Shown here: one piece after another, positions 43,879 through 51,292 of the stretch
Numbering within the stretch: position 1 is the first letter of the stretch
Layout of the letters: each line of letters begins with the position of its first letter
Source of the DNA: Aminithiophilus ramosus
Lineage (GTDB): Bacteria > Synergistota > Synergistia > Synergistales > Aminithiophilaceae
NCBI RefSeq assembly: GCF_018069705.1
Contig: NZ_CP072943.1
Location: 1,675,453 to 1,739,452 of the forward strand
DNA length: 64,000 nt
Reading direction: 5' to 3'
Notes under the pieces: generated by a model
Told to the model about the DNA's origin: nothing
The model's input: only the letters and a program-made list of their open reading frames with translations
The model's database searches: none
Program-made: the position numbers and the translations under genes

Positions 43879-45390
43879 TGTCAAGGGACACTAAAAATGT
43901 CATCTAAAAAGAGGGTCTGAGGGACAATGAAAGTGTCGCTTTCGAGGGGCTGAAATCGCCCCCGTCAACAGCCCGCCTTGGCTTTCCTCCGCGGCGGAGG
44001 TCCTTCTAGGGAGGGGAACCCGTCCCTTGCTCGGAGCCGACCGCCGCGGCAGGAGGAGCGGGATTCTGTCGCCAGGGATGGTCTGCCGCCGGCTTCCTCT
44101 GCTTCTTCGTTTTGCATGGAGTGCCTGTCTTCGTCTCGATGACAGGCGGGGGAGTCGCAGGGGGCTCTTTGTCGACGGCTGCGAGATCGTAGAGCCCGTC
44201 ATGGACAAGAGCCAGGAGTTTCCCGTCGAGCTTCTCGATGACCTTGACCGCCTGTCCTCTGGCAAGAAGCAGGGGGCGTCTGCGGGGGCCTATCAGGGCG
44301 TACTGTTTTCCGTCGAGGGAAATCGTCGAGTCTCCCGAGGCCTTCCGGTCGGTCTGGCGAGTCAGGAGGAGATCGAGAGCGGGGCCGTCCGGCGGAGGGA
44401 GAAAGGCAGATGCCCCCTCTGCGGGAGGACGAGCGAACCTCGGGTTATGGACCTCTCCCGGGTAGGCGGCGAGCAGGACGTTGGCCTCTTCGATCGTTTT
44501 CACTCCGGCCCGTCGGAAGGCGACGACGAGACGATCCTGAAGAGTTCCCCGGAGCCTTTCGATCCGCCCCTTCGCCTGGGGAGACCCTGCAGGGACATAG
44601 CGAGTTCCGAGAACCTCCAGAGCGCGGCCGAACTGGGTTACAGGCGCCGAGTCCTCCAGCTCCTCCTTGATCGTCAGTTTTTCCGACTTGGGAGAAAGGA
44701 AGATGGTGTGGCGGTCGGCGTAAAGCTCGCGAGGCACGCCGTGGCGATCAAGCATCTGACGGAGCACGCGGAAGTAGCCGAAGAGGCACTCATTCCTGGC
44801 CATCCACAGACCGAGGACCTCTCCTGTGGCATCGTCCACGCCGTGGAGAGTGCAACGCTCACCGATCTCGAACCAATCGAAAGGAGAGGCGTCCATCTGG
44901 ACCAGATCGCCTCGTCGGGACCGTCGGACCCTGCGGGAACGCCGCTTCGGGGCCCGGTGGCGATGAACGAGGGACAGGTTCTCCGCGCGAAGGAAACGGG
45001 CGATGCTCTTGGCGCTCAGCACGAGATCATGCTCTTCGGCAAGGAGTTCGGCCATGTGCTGACAGCTCGTATCCCTGTAAAGACCCTTGGCCAGACTGAC
45101 GACGAAATCCCGTGTCTCCTGAGAGATTCTGCGCCGGGACGGTTTGCCTCGTCCCTTGTGCAGGAGCCCCTGCGCTCCTTCTTCCCGGTAGCGTCGTTTG
45201 AGCCGAAAGACCTGACGGCGGCTCAGACCGAGCCGATCGGCCACCTCCTGAACCGTCAGGTTGCCCCAGCCTCTTCCACCAACCCCAAGCGCCTTGCTTC
45301 TTTTGTCTTCATGAGTAGGTCTCTCCTGGTCGTCATAAGTGACATTTTCCCTGTCCTCTTCACGAGTGACAATACCATTGTCCGGCGACA
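43879..45390 (-). mobile_element. ISNCY (IS1202-group)-like insertion sequence, copy A, degraded
   Basis: 1512 bp with the transposase on the minus strand. Both ends begin TGTC; the ends form an imperfect inverted repeat (TGTC, then GGACA, seven bases, TGTCA). It is flanked by a 17-bp direct repeat. It is exactly 7 bp shorter than copies B and C, because of a 4-bp and a 3-bp deletion in the transposase. The 17-bp duplication is unusually long, which fits the IS1202 group. The element sits between the HutP-like gene and the CTERM carboxypeptidase, immediately behind that gene's -35 box. Confidence 0.93.
44006..45312 (-). pseudogene. Frameshifted ISNCY transposase (copy A)
   Basis: Compared with the intact copies, it has lost four bases shortly after the start (about codon 17), which shifts the frame, three bases that remove one Ile next to the DDATGE catalytic region, and has W to R in the IERLWGTLQD block. 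The reading frame after the shift stays open and joins a frame that begins outside the element near 45535. That composite frame lacks a proper start and is unlikely to give an active enzyme. Confidence 0.88.
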
Positions 45391-45407
45391 AAAACCCTAT
45401 AAATACC
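45391..45407. repeat. Right target-site duplication of IS copy A
   Basis: 17-bp direct repeat of 43862-43878. It is followed without a gap by TTGACA (45408-45413). Confidence 0.9.
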
Positions 45408-45436
45408 TTGACACCGATCGGCATTTGTGATTTATT
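45408..45436 (+). promoter_or_regulatory. Candidate promoter for the CTERM carboxypeptidase
   Basis: Perfect TTGACA, 17-nt spacer, then TTTATT (4 of 6). The 5' leader would be about 210 nt long (45443-45652) and shows no separate gene; a second TTGACA at 45591 has no well-spaced -10 box. Confidence 0.5.
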
Positions 45437-45652
45437 GTAGATATTGTATGGAAATAAGAATATTTTTAATAAATTCGACCTCTCTGGGAGGGGGTGAAAA
45501 ATCAAAGGCACATCAATTTGCCACTCTTTCTCCACCGCGTTTTATGTCCGTGTCCCTCTACGAGGAGGTGCTTGCCTGGGAAAACTCTTCTTGACAGCCT
45601 TAGCGGACAAAGCTGCTCTTCAAGCTATAACATTTCGAAAGGAGCAAAAGAA

Positions 45653-47752
45653 ATGAAGAAATTATTTCAAAAAATAATTCCAGCAATCTTGTCGCTTTTT
45701 TTCTTCTCATCTATGGTTTTCGGAGGATATCAGGATGTTACCGGGACATATGGGCCAGATGGTCCTTTTTATAGTCCTTGGTCCTACTCCCTCCCCCAAG
45801 CAGTTCTTGATTTCCACATTGCCCCAGAAGGCATTCAATATGATACTCCTGGATTTAAAGATGGAAAAAGAAATTTTACATCTCACAAAGAAATGATTGA
45901 TTTTATAAATGGACTATCTCGCGAAAATATGACTTTAAAAACACTTGGCGAATATCCCGATGGATTCTCGATGCCAGTTATGATCTTCGCAGAAAATAAA
46001 GCTTCTTCTCCGGAAGAATTGCTTTCTTTAGGAAGACCTATTGTCTGGATTCAAGCTCAGATTCACGGCAACGAACCCGCTGCTGGCGAAGCTGCCCTTG
46101 TTCTGGCCGAACGACTAGCCGACGGAGATCTGACTCCACTCCTCAAAAAACTTTCCGTCGTCATGTTGCCTCGAATCAACGCAGATGGCTCCAAGCGGTT
46201 TGACCGCCTTACTTTTGCCCTGGGCAAGGATGAGAACTCCGCCGAAGATCGAAACACCAACATGCGCGATATGAACCGGGATCATCTACTCTATGAGGTG
46301 CCTGCAACGCGTGCCGTCCATGGACTTTTCAATGCCTACATGCCTCACGTCGCTATCGATCATCACGAGTATGGCCCCATCTACCGGTACAACGGCGCAG
46401 AATACTATAAATTCCACGATATTCTGACCATGTTCGGCGTTAACCTCAACATACCCGAAACAGTCAGAGCAATGTCAGAAGAGCTCTTCGAGGTCGAAAT
46501 AGCCGAAAACCTTCAATCGAATGGATTATCCCATCATTGGTACTACACTGGCAGCGGCAACGCTATTACAGAAGGTGGATTTGACGCTCGCATCGGCCGA
46601 AACGCTTTCGGGCTCCTCCCCTCGATTAGCTTCCTCGTCGAAAGCCGCGGCATCGGGATAGGCAGAGAAGATTTCCTCCGCCGCGTCTATGCCCACGTCA
46701 CAACGGCCGAAGCCATATTGGAGACAACCGCTGACAATGCTGATACAGTCCTTGAGGTTGTTGAAGCGGCTCGAAACGACGAAATCAATAATGGGGCCAC
46801 AATAAGCTCCGATGACGTCCTAGTCGTTACCATGGAGACCGTCGCTGAACCTATATCTTTTGATCTGATCAACACTTCCGGCGACTTGGTCAACATCAAT
46901 ATCACGGGCCACCGCGCACGCACAGGTCACCCCGTCCTCGAGCGCATTCGCCCTCTGGCCTACCTTTTCTCCGGCGATGTTGGCGAAAAAATTGTCGAAA
47001 AACTAATTTACGCCGGTGCTAGCATAGAACGCTTCTCCGAAGACACAGAAGTCGAGGTGGAGTTTTTCATCAAGCGCAATACGGGCTATAAAATCTCTAA
47101 AGATGAATTTCTTTTCACCAAAGATGCTTACGTAGTCTTTATGGACCAGCCTCAAAACGGTCTGATATCCCAAATGACTGAACCTGAAGCCTCGTATAGC
47201 GTTACGGGCATTCTCACCGACGAATTATCTCCTGATCTTGTTCTGCCTGTTTATCGTTATTTAGCATCAAATAAACTACCGACCTACACATCCTCTGTGA
47301 TCATGCCGGAAGTTAGCGGAGCTGTCATTAAATCAATACATATCGCCACAAATGACGAAAAAATGACCGCTCAAGAGCTTTTGCAAAAAAATAACACCAA
47401 CATCAACGTCATGTTTTTGCAAAGCTATTTTATAAATTTACACGATGGCAAGGATTCCTTCTTTATGACCTTACCCTCTCAGATCAATGGCACGAACATC
47501 ACAACTTGGTACCTCTATCAGTGGGCCAACCAGGAATGGGAGCAGGTTGATGCAGAAAGACTGTCTACCGCTGCCCTAGCCGACTTGAGTCTGCCTGTTT
47601 CGAAAGAATTCATCGATTCCACCGGAGAAGTCCGCCTCATTGGGGCCAGCGCGACTGCCACGACAGGAGACTCGGGAAGCTCTGGCTGCTCCGTTGGCTT
47701 TGCTCCTGCAATAATACTTCTCCTTATACCCGCTATTTTCATTAAAAGGTAA
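45653..47752 (+). CDS. Secreted M14-type zinc carboxypeptidase with Synergist-type CTERM tail
   Basis: 699 aa. The signal peptide (MKKLFQKIIPAILSLFFF) is followed by an M14 carboxypeptidase domain: QIHGNEPAAGEAAL gives the zinc HxxE, then PRINADGSKRFDR and NTNMRDMNRDHL, then HVAIDHHEYG with the third His. Near the end, GDSGSSGCSVGF is followed by the hydrophobic APAIILLLIPAIF and a basic IKR. This three-part tail with its Cys matches the Synergist CTERM sorting signal, so the protein is probably cleaved and surface-anchored. ATG 45653 follows AAAGGAG. Codons are clearly AT-richer than in neighbours, mostly in the first and last thirds, which hints at transfer. Flanked by IS copies A and B. 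Confidence 0.85.
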   Translation: MKKLFQKIIPAILSLFFFSSMVFGGYQDVTGTYGPDGPFYSPWSYSLPQAVLDFHIAPEGIQYDTPGFKDGKRNFTSHKEMIDFINGLSRENMTLKTLGEYPDGFSMPVMIFAENKASSPEELLSLGRPIVWIQAQIHGNEPAAGEAALVLAERLADGDLTPLLKKLSVVMLPRINADGSKRFDRLTFALGKDENSAEDRNTNMRDMNRDHLLYEVPATRAVHGLFNAYMPHVAIDHHEYGPIYRYNGAEYYKFHDILTMFGVNLNIPETVRAMSEELFEVEIAENLQSNGLSHHWYYTGSGNAITEGGFDARIGRNAFGLLPSISFLVESRGIGIGREDFLRRVYAHVTTAEAILETTADNADTVLEVVEAARNDEINNGATISSDDVLVVTMETVAEPISFDLINTSGDLVNINITGHRARTGHPVLERIRPLAYLFSGDVGEKIVEKLIYAGASIERFSEDTEVEVEFFIKRNTGYKISKDEFLFTKDAYVVFMDQPQNGLISQMTEPEASYSVTGILTDELSPDLVLPVYRYLASNKLPTYTSSVIMPEVSGAVIKSIHIATNDEKMTAQELLQKNNTNINVMFLQSYFINLHDGKDSFFMTLPSQINGTNITTWYLYQWANQEWEQVDAERLSTAALADLSLPVSKEFIDSTGEVRLIGASATATTGDSGSSGCSVGFAPAIILLLIPAIFIKR

Positions 47753-47852
47753 TTGCATTTGCGCCACAAAATTCCGCTTACCCCTGATCGATCCTTGACC
47801 GCACAGACCGCCCTCAAGAGCAATGACCATGAAAAACAAAGAACGCCGCCCC

Positions 47853-47881
47853 TTGCTCACCCCTCGTTTTAACCTTATACT
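47853..47881 (+). promoter_or_regulatory. Candidate promoter of the TAXI binding protein gene
   Basis: TTGCTC (47853-47858), 17-nt spacer, TATACT (47876-47881). The -35 is weak. The leader would be about 125 nt. The rest of 47753-48013 shows no gene. Confidence 0.4.
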
Positions 47882-48013
47882 TTTTCCCAGAAGTAATGAA
47901 GAAATGGAGGAGGTGACGGAAAGGCGACAACATGGGCGGTATCTTTATTTCATTTCCCCTTTTTCAACCCCTCGGGGGATCGGTGAACAAGTCTGACTAG
48001 GAGGAGATTTCGC

Positions 48014-48976
48014 ATGAAAAAGTTCACGCTTCTCTTCGCCGTCGCCCTTCTGGCCCTGTCGGCCTTTGCCGGCTCGGCCTCGGCCAAGACCTTCCTCTCC
48101 ATCGCCACGGGCGGCACTGCCGGCACCTACTACCCCATCGGCGGGGGCATCGCCGACGTCGTCACCCGCAACGCCGAAGATCTTCAGGTCACGGCCGAGA
48201 CGGGCAACGCCTCGGCGGCCAACCTGAACCTCATCGGCACCCACCAGATCGAGATCGCCCTCGTCCAGAACGACGTCGCCTTCTGGGCCTGGAAGGGAGA
48301 GAACATGTTCACCGCTCCCTTCGCCAACGTTCGGGCCATCGCCTCCCTTTACCCCGAGCACGTCCACCTCATCACCCTCAAGAAGACGGGCATCAAGAAC
48401 TTCATGGACATCAAGGGCAAGCGCGTCTCCGTCGGCGCCCCCGGCTCGGGAGTCGAAGCCGACGTCCGCAGCATCTTCCAGGTCGCCGGCCTGAAGTACG
48501 AGGACATGTCCACGGACTTCCTCGACTTCAACAACACGACGTCCCGCTTCAAGGACGGCCAGCTCGACGCCGGATTCGTCGTCGCCGGCTATCCCGTGGC
48601 CTCCATCATGGACCTGGCCACGATGCACGACATCGACCTCGTCTCCTTCGACGAGGAGTTCCTCCAGAAGCTCGAGGCCCAGTTCCCCTTCTTCGCCTCT
48701 GACGTCATCCCCGCCGGCACCTACAAGGGCATCGACAGCGACGTCATCACTCCCGCCGTCATGGCCATGGTCGTCTGCGACGGAGACCTCCCTGAAGAGG
48801 TCATCTACACTTTCACCAAGACGCTCTGGGAGCACATCGACGAGCTCTACAAGGTCCACAACAAGGCCCAGCTCATCACCCTCGACACGGCTCTCGTGGG
48901 CATTTCCGTTCCCGTCCACCCCGGCGCCGCAAAGTATTACGCCGAGAAGGGCATGGCCGTACCCGAAGTGAAGTAA
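48014..48976 (+). CDS. TAXI-family TRAP transporter solute-binding protein
   Basis: 320 aa periplasmic binding protein. The signal peptide ends about SASA/KTF (residue 24). The TAXI hallmark IATGGTAGTYYPIGGGIA follows at once, then TGNASAANLNLI, VSVGAPGSGVEADVR and a late HPGAAKYYAEKG. Proteins of this family deliver dicarboxylates or amino acids such as glutamate to a fused DctQM permease. No permease gene is adjacent, so it is an orphan here. Codons are GC-rich and strongly biased (mostly C in third position), suggesting high expression. AGGAGG precedes ATG. Confidence 0.93.
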   Translation: MKKFTLLFAVALLALSAFAGSASAKTFLSIATGGTAGTYYPIGGGIADVVTRNAEDLQVTAETGNASAANLNLIGTHQIEIALVQNDVAFWAWKGENMFTAPFANVRAIASLYPEHVHLITLKKTGIKNFMDIKGKRVSVGAPGSGVEADVRSIFQVAGLKYEDMSTDFLDFNNTTSRFKDGQLDAGFVVAGYPVASIMDLATMHDIDLVSFDEEFLQKLEAQFPFFASDVIPAGTYKGIDSDVITPAVMAMVVCDGDLPEEVIYTFTKTLWEHIDELYKVHNKAQLITLDTALVGISVPVHPGAAKYYAEKGMAVPEVK

Positions 48977-49000
48977 GGACCTCGCGCCCGCAGCTGTCGG

Positions 49001-49045
49001 ATCAGGAAAGAGGGGGCCCCGAAAAGGGGCCCCCTCTTTCCTGAT
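49001..49045. terminator. Very strong bidirectional hairpin between convergent genes
   Basis: A perfect 20-bp stem around a 5-base GAAAA loop, with runs of G and C in its middle. It lies between the TAXI gene (plus) and the first cold-shock gene (minus), which converge here. No long T run follows. Confidence 0.8.
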
Positions 49046-49085
49046 CGCCGCGCCGCCTCCGGAGAGAGGAGACGGCGGAAGAGAC

Positions 49086-49289
49086 CTAGATACGACTGAC
49101 GTTGACGGCCTGCTCGCCCTTCTGTCCCTGGGTGATGTCGAACTCCACCCGCTGTCCCTCGGCGAGGCTTTTGAAGCCATCCATGGTGATGGCGCTGAAA
49201 TGGACGAAGACATCCTTGCCCTCATCGGTGGTGATAAAACCGTAACCCTTTGCATCGTTGAACCATTTGACCGTTCCCTGAAGACTCAA
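49086..49289 (-). CDS. Cold-shock protein, copy 1
   Basis: 67 aa single CSD domain. RNP1 KGYGFIT and RNP2 VFVHFSAI are intact; it begins with [15 protein letters not shown]. The start is TTG 49289 with AGGGGG seven bases before; there is no ATG at this point of the frame. RNA chaperone or antiterminator. It has its own promoter and is about 80% identical by eye to copy 2, next upstream. Confidence 0.93.
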   Translation of the reverse strand: MSLQGTVKWFNDAKGYGFITTDEGKDVFVHFSAITMDGFKSLAEGQRVEFDITQGQKGEQAVNVSRI

Positions 49290-49344
49290 GACAGTTCCCC
49301 CTATACAGAAAATAAAGTCTGGCGAGGCGCCGTACAACGAGATT

Positions 49345-49373
49345 ACACTAGTTTATGAAAATGATCTTGTCAA
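49345..49373 (-). promoter_or_regulatory. Promoter of cold-shock gene 1
   Basis: TTGACA (49368-49373), 17-nt spacer, TAGTGT (49345-49350) on the minus strand. The leader is about 50 nt and contains a GGCGCC-centred repeat. Confidence 0.7.
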
Positions 49374-49406
49374 GTATAATCGGCAAAGACGGCCCACGCA
49401 GACGAC

Positions 49407-49438
49407 AAAGAAGGCGACAACCCGAAGGATGTCGCCTT
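49407..49438 (-). terminator. Terminator of cold-shock gene 2
   Basis: Stem AAGGCGACA/TGTCGCCTT (9 bp) around a 10-base loop, followed by a short T-rich tail on the minus strand, 20 nt after the stop codon. Confidence 0.75.
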
Positions 49439-49457
49439 TCGCTCTAATGGGGAAGGG

Positions 49458-49661
49458 TTAGATCTTGACGACGTTGGAGGCCTGAGGGCCCTTCTGTCCC
49501 TGGGTGATCTCGAACTCCACCCGCTGACCCTCGGCGAGGGTCTTGAATCCATCCATAGCGATGGCGCTGAAGTGGATGAAAACGTCTTTGCCCTCGTCGG
49601 TGGTGACAAAGCCGTAGCCCTTCGTCTCGTTGAACCACTTAACTGTACCCTTTGTTGTCAA
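49458..49661 (-). CDS. Cold-shock protein, copy 2
   Basis: 67 aa CSD protein, [20 protein letters not shown], with RNP2 VFIHFSAI. As in copy 1 the start is TTG (49661), here with AGGAGG seven bases upstream. The two copies probably arose by duplication; each has its own promoter and this one its own terminator. IS copy B lies directly upstream of the promoter. Confidence 0.93.
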   Translation of the reverse strand: MTTKGTVKWFNETKGYGFVTTDEGKDVFIHFSAIAMDGFKTLAEGQRVEFEITQGQKGPQASNVVKI

Positions 49662-49711
49662 GGTATTGCCTCCTAACAGGTATTGATCGGCGGCGCCTGC
49701 CGACACGACTG

Positions 49712-49740
49712 ATACTATCTCAATGAAAAACTTTTGTCAA
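49712..49740 (-). promoter_or_regulatory. Promoter of cold-shock gene 2
   Basis: Perfect TTGACA (49735-49740), 17-nt spacer, TAGTAT (49712-49717) on the minus strand. The target duplication of IS copy B starts at the very next base upstream. Confidence 0.82.
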
Positions 49741-49756
49741 GGACTAAAAAGGGGAC
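49741..49756. repeat. Left target-site duplication of IS copy B
   Basis: GGACTAAAAAGGGGAC, matching 51276-51291 and 52812-52827. The other two copies have one further C. Confidence 0.88.
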
Positions 49757-51275
49757 TGTCGCCGGACAATGGTATTGTCACTCGTGAAGAGGACAGGGAA
49801 AATGTCACTTATGACGACCAGGAGAGACCTACTCATGAAGACAAAAGAAGCAAGGCGCTTGGGGTTGGTGGAAGAGGCTGTCGCGGGCAACCTGACGGTT
49901 CAGGAGGTGGCCGATCGGCTCGGTCTGAGCCGCCGTCAGGTCTTTCGGCTCAAACGACGCTACCGGGAAGAAGGAGCGCAGGGGCTCCTGCACAAGGGAC
50001 GAGGCAAACCGTCCCGGCGCAGAATCTCTCAGGAGACACGGGATTTCGTCGTCAGTCTGGCCAAGGGTCTTTACAGGGATACGAGCTGTCAGCACATGGC
50101 CGAACTCCTTGCCGAAGAGCATGATCTCGTGCTGAGCGCCAAGAGCATCGCCCGTTTCCTTCGCGCGGAGAACCTGTCCCTCGTTCATCGCCACCGGGCC
50201 CCGAAGCGGCGTTCCCGCAGGGTCCGACGGTCCCGACGAGGCGATCTGGTCCAGATGGACGCCTCTCCTTTCGATTGGTTCGAGATCGGTGAGCGTTGCA
50301 CTCTCCACGGCGTGATTGACGATGCCACAGGAGAGGTCCTCGGTCTGTGGATGGCCAGGAATGAGTGCCTCTTCGGCTACTTCCGCGTGCTCCGTCAGAT
50401 GCTTGATCGCCACGGCGTGCCTCGCGAGCTTTACGCCGACCGCCACACCATCTTCCTTTCTCCCAAGTCGGAAAAACTGACGATCAAGGAGGAGCTGGAG
50501 GACTCGGCGCCTGTAACCCAGTTCGGCCGCGCTCTGGAGGCTCTCGGAACTCGCTATGTCCCTGCAGGGTCTCCCCAGGCGAAGGGGCGGATCGAAAGGC
50601 TCTGGGGAACTCTTCAGGATCGTCTCGTCGTCGCCTTCCGACGGGCCGGAGTGAAAACGATCGAAGAGGCCAACGTCCTGCTCGCCGCCTACCCGGGAGA
50701 GGTCCATAACCCGAGGTTCGCTCGTCCTCCCGCAGAGGGGGCATCTGCCTTTCTCCCTCCGCCGGACGGCCCCGCTCTCGATCTCCTCCTGACTCGCCAG
50801 ACCGACCGGAAGGCCTCGGGAGACTCGACGATTTCCCTCGACGGAAAACAGTACGCCCTGATAGGCCCCCGCAGACGCCCCCTGCTTCTTGCCAGAGGAC
50901 AGGCGGTCAAGGTCATCGAGAAGCTCGACGGGAAACTCCTGGCTCTTGTCCATGACGGGCTCTACGATCTCGCAGCCGTCGACAAAGAGCCCCCTGCGAC
51001 TCCCCCGCCTGTCATCGAGACGAAGACAGGCACTCCATGCAAAACGAAGAAGCAGAGGAAGCCGGCGGCAGACCATCCCTGGCGACAGAATCCCGCTCCT
51101 CCTGCCGCGGCGGTCGGCACCGAGCAAGGGACGGGTTCCCCTCCCTAAAAGGACATCCGCCGCGGAGGAAAGCCAAGGCGGGCTGTTGACGGGGGCGATT
51201 TCAGCCCCTCGAAAGCGACACTTTCATTGTCCCTCAGACCCTCTTTTTAGATGACATTTTTAGTGTCCCTTGACA
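49757..51275 (+). mobile_element. ISNCY (IS1202-group)-like insertion sequence, copy B
   Basis: 1519 bp, starting TGTCGCCGGACA and ending in CCCTTGACA. Near each end lie two GGACA-N7-TGTC units (here at 49764-49779 and 49791-49806), probable transposase-binding sites. It is in tandem with copy C, separated only by the 17-bp target repeat, and nearly identical to it. It is inserted between a tRNA terminator and the cold-shock promoter. Confidence 0.95.
49835..51148 (+). CDS. ISNCY-family DDE transposase (copy B)
   Basis: 437 aa. An N-terminal helix-turn-helix (LTVQEVADRLGLSRRQVFRLK) is followed by an integrase-type core with QMDASPFDWFE, then GVIDDATGEVLGLW, ADRHTIF and KGRIERLWGTLQDRL, which hold the acidic catalytic residues. 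A Pro/Lys-rich tail ends the protein. ATG 49835 has GGAGAG eight bases before it; the frame is open a little further upstream. Differences from copy C are few (for example QYALIG here, QYSLIG in C; stop TAA here, TAG in C). It looks intact. Confidence 0.93.
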   Translation: MKTKEARRLGLVEEAVAGNLTVQEVADRLGLSRRQVFRLKRRYREEGAQGLLHKGRGKPSRRRISQETRDFVVSLAKGLYRDTSCQHMAELLAEEHDLVLSAKSIARFLRAENLSLVHRHRAPKRRSRRVRRSRRGDLVQMDASPFDWFEIGERCTLHGVIDDATGEVLGLWMARNECLFGYFRVLRQMLDRHGVPRELYADRHTIFLSPKSEKLTIKEELEDSAPVTQFGRALEALGTRYVPAGSPQAKGRIERLWGTLQDRLVVAFRRAGVKTIEEANVLLAAYPGEVHNPRFARPPAEGASAFLPPPDGPALDLLLTRQTDRKASGDSTISLDGKQYALIGPRRRPLLLARGQAVKVIEKLDGKLLALVHDGLYDLAAVDKEPPATPPPVIETKTGTPCKTKKQRKPAADHPWRQNPAPPAAAVGTEQGTGSPP

Positions 51276-51292
51276 GGACTAAAAAGGGGACC
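51276..51292. repeat. Target-site repeat between IS copies B and C
   Basis: 17 bp identical to 52812-52828, shared as right flank of B and left flank of C. Confidence 0.9.

Noticed and set aside
45494-45652. In-frame upstream extension of the carboxypeptidase starting at GTG 45494
   Set aside because: The extension would hide the signal peptide, and a clear AAAGGAG stands before the ATG at 45653.
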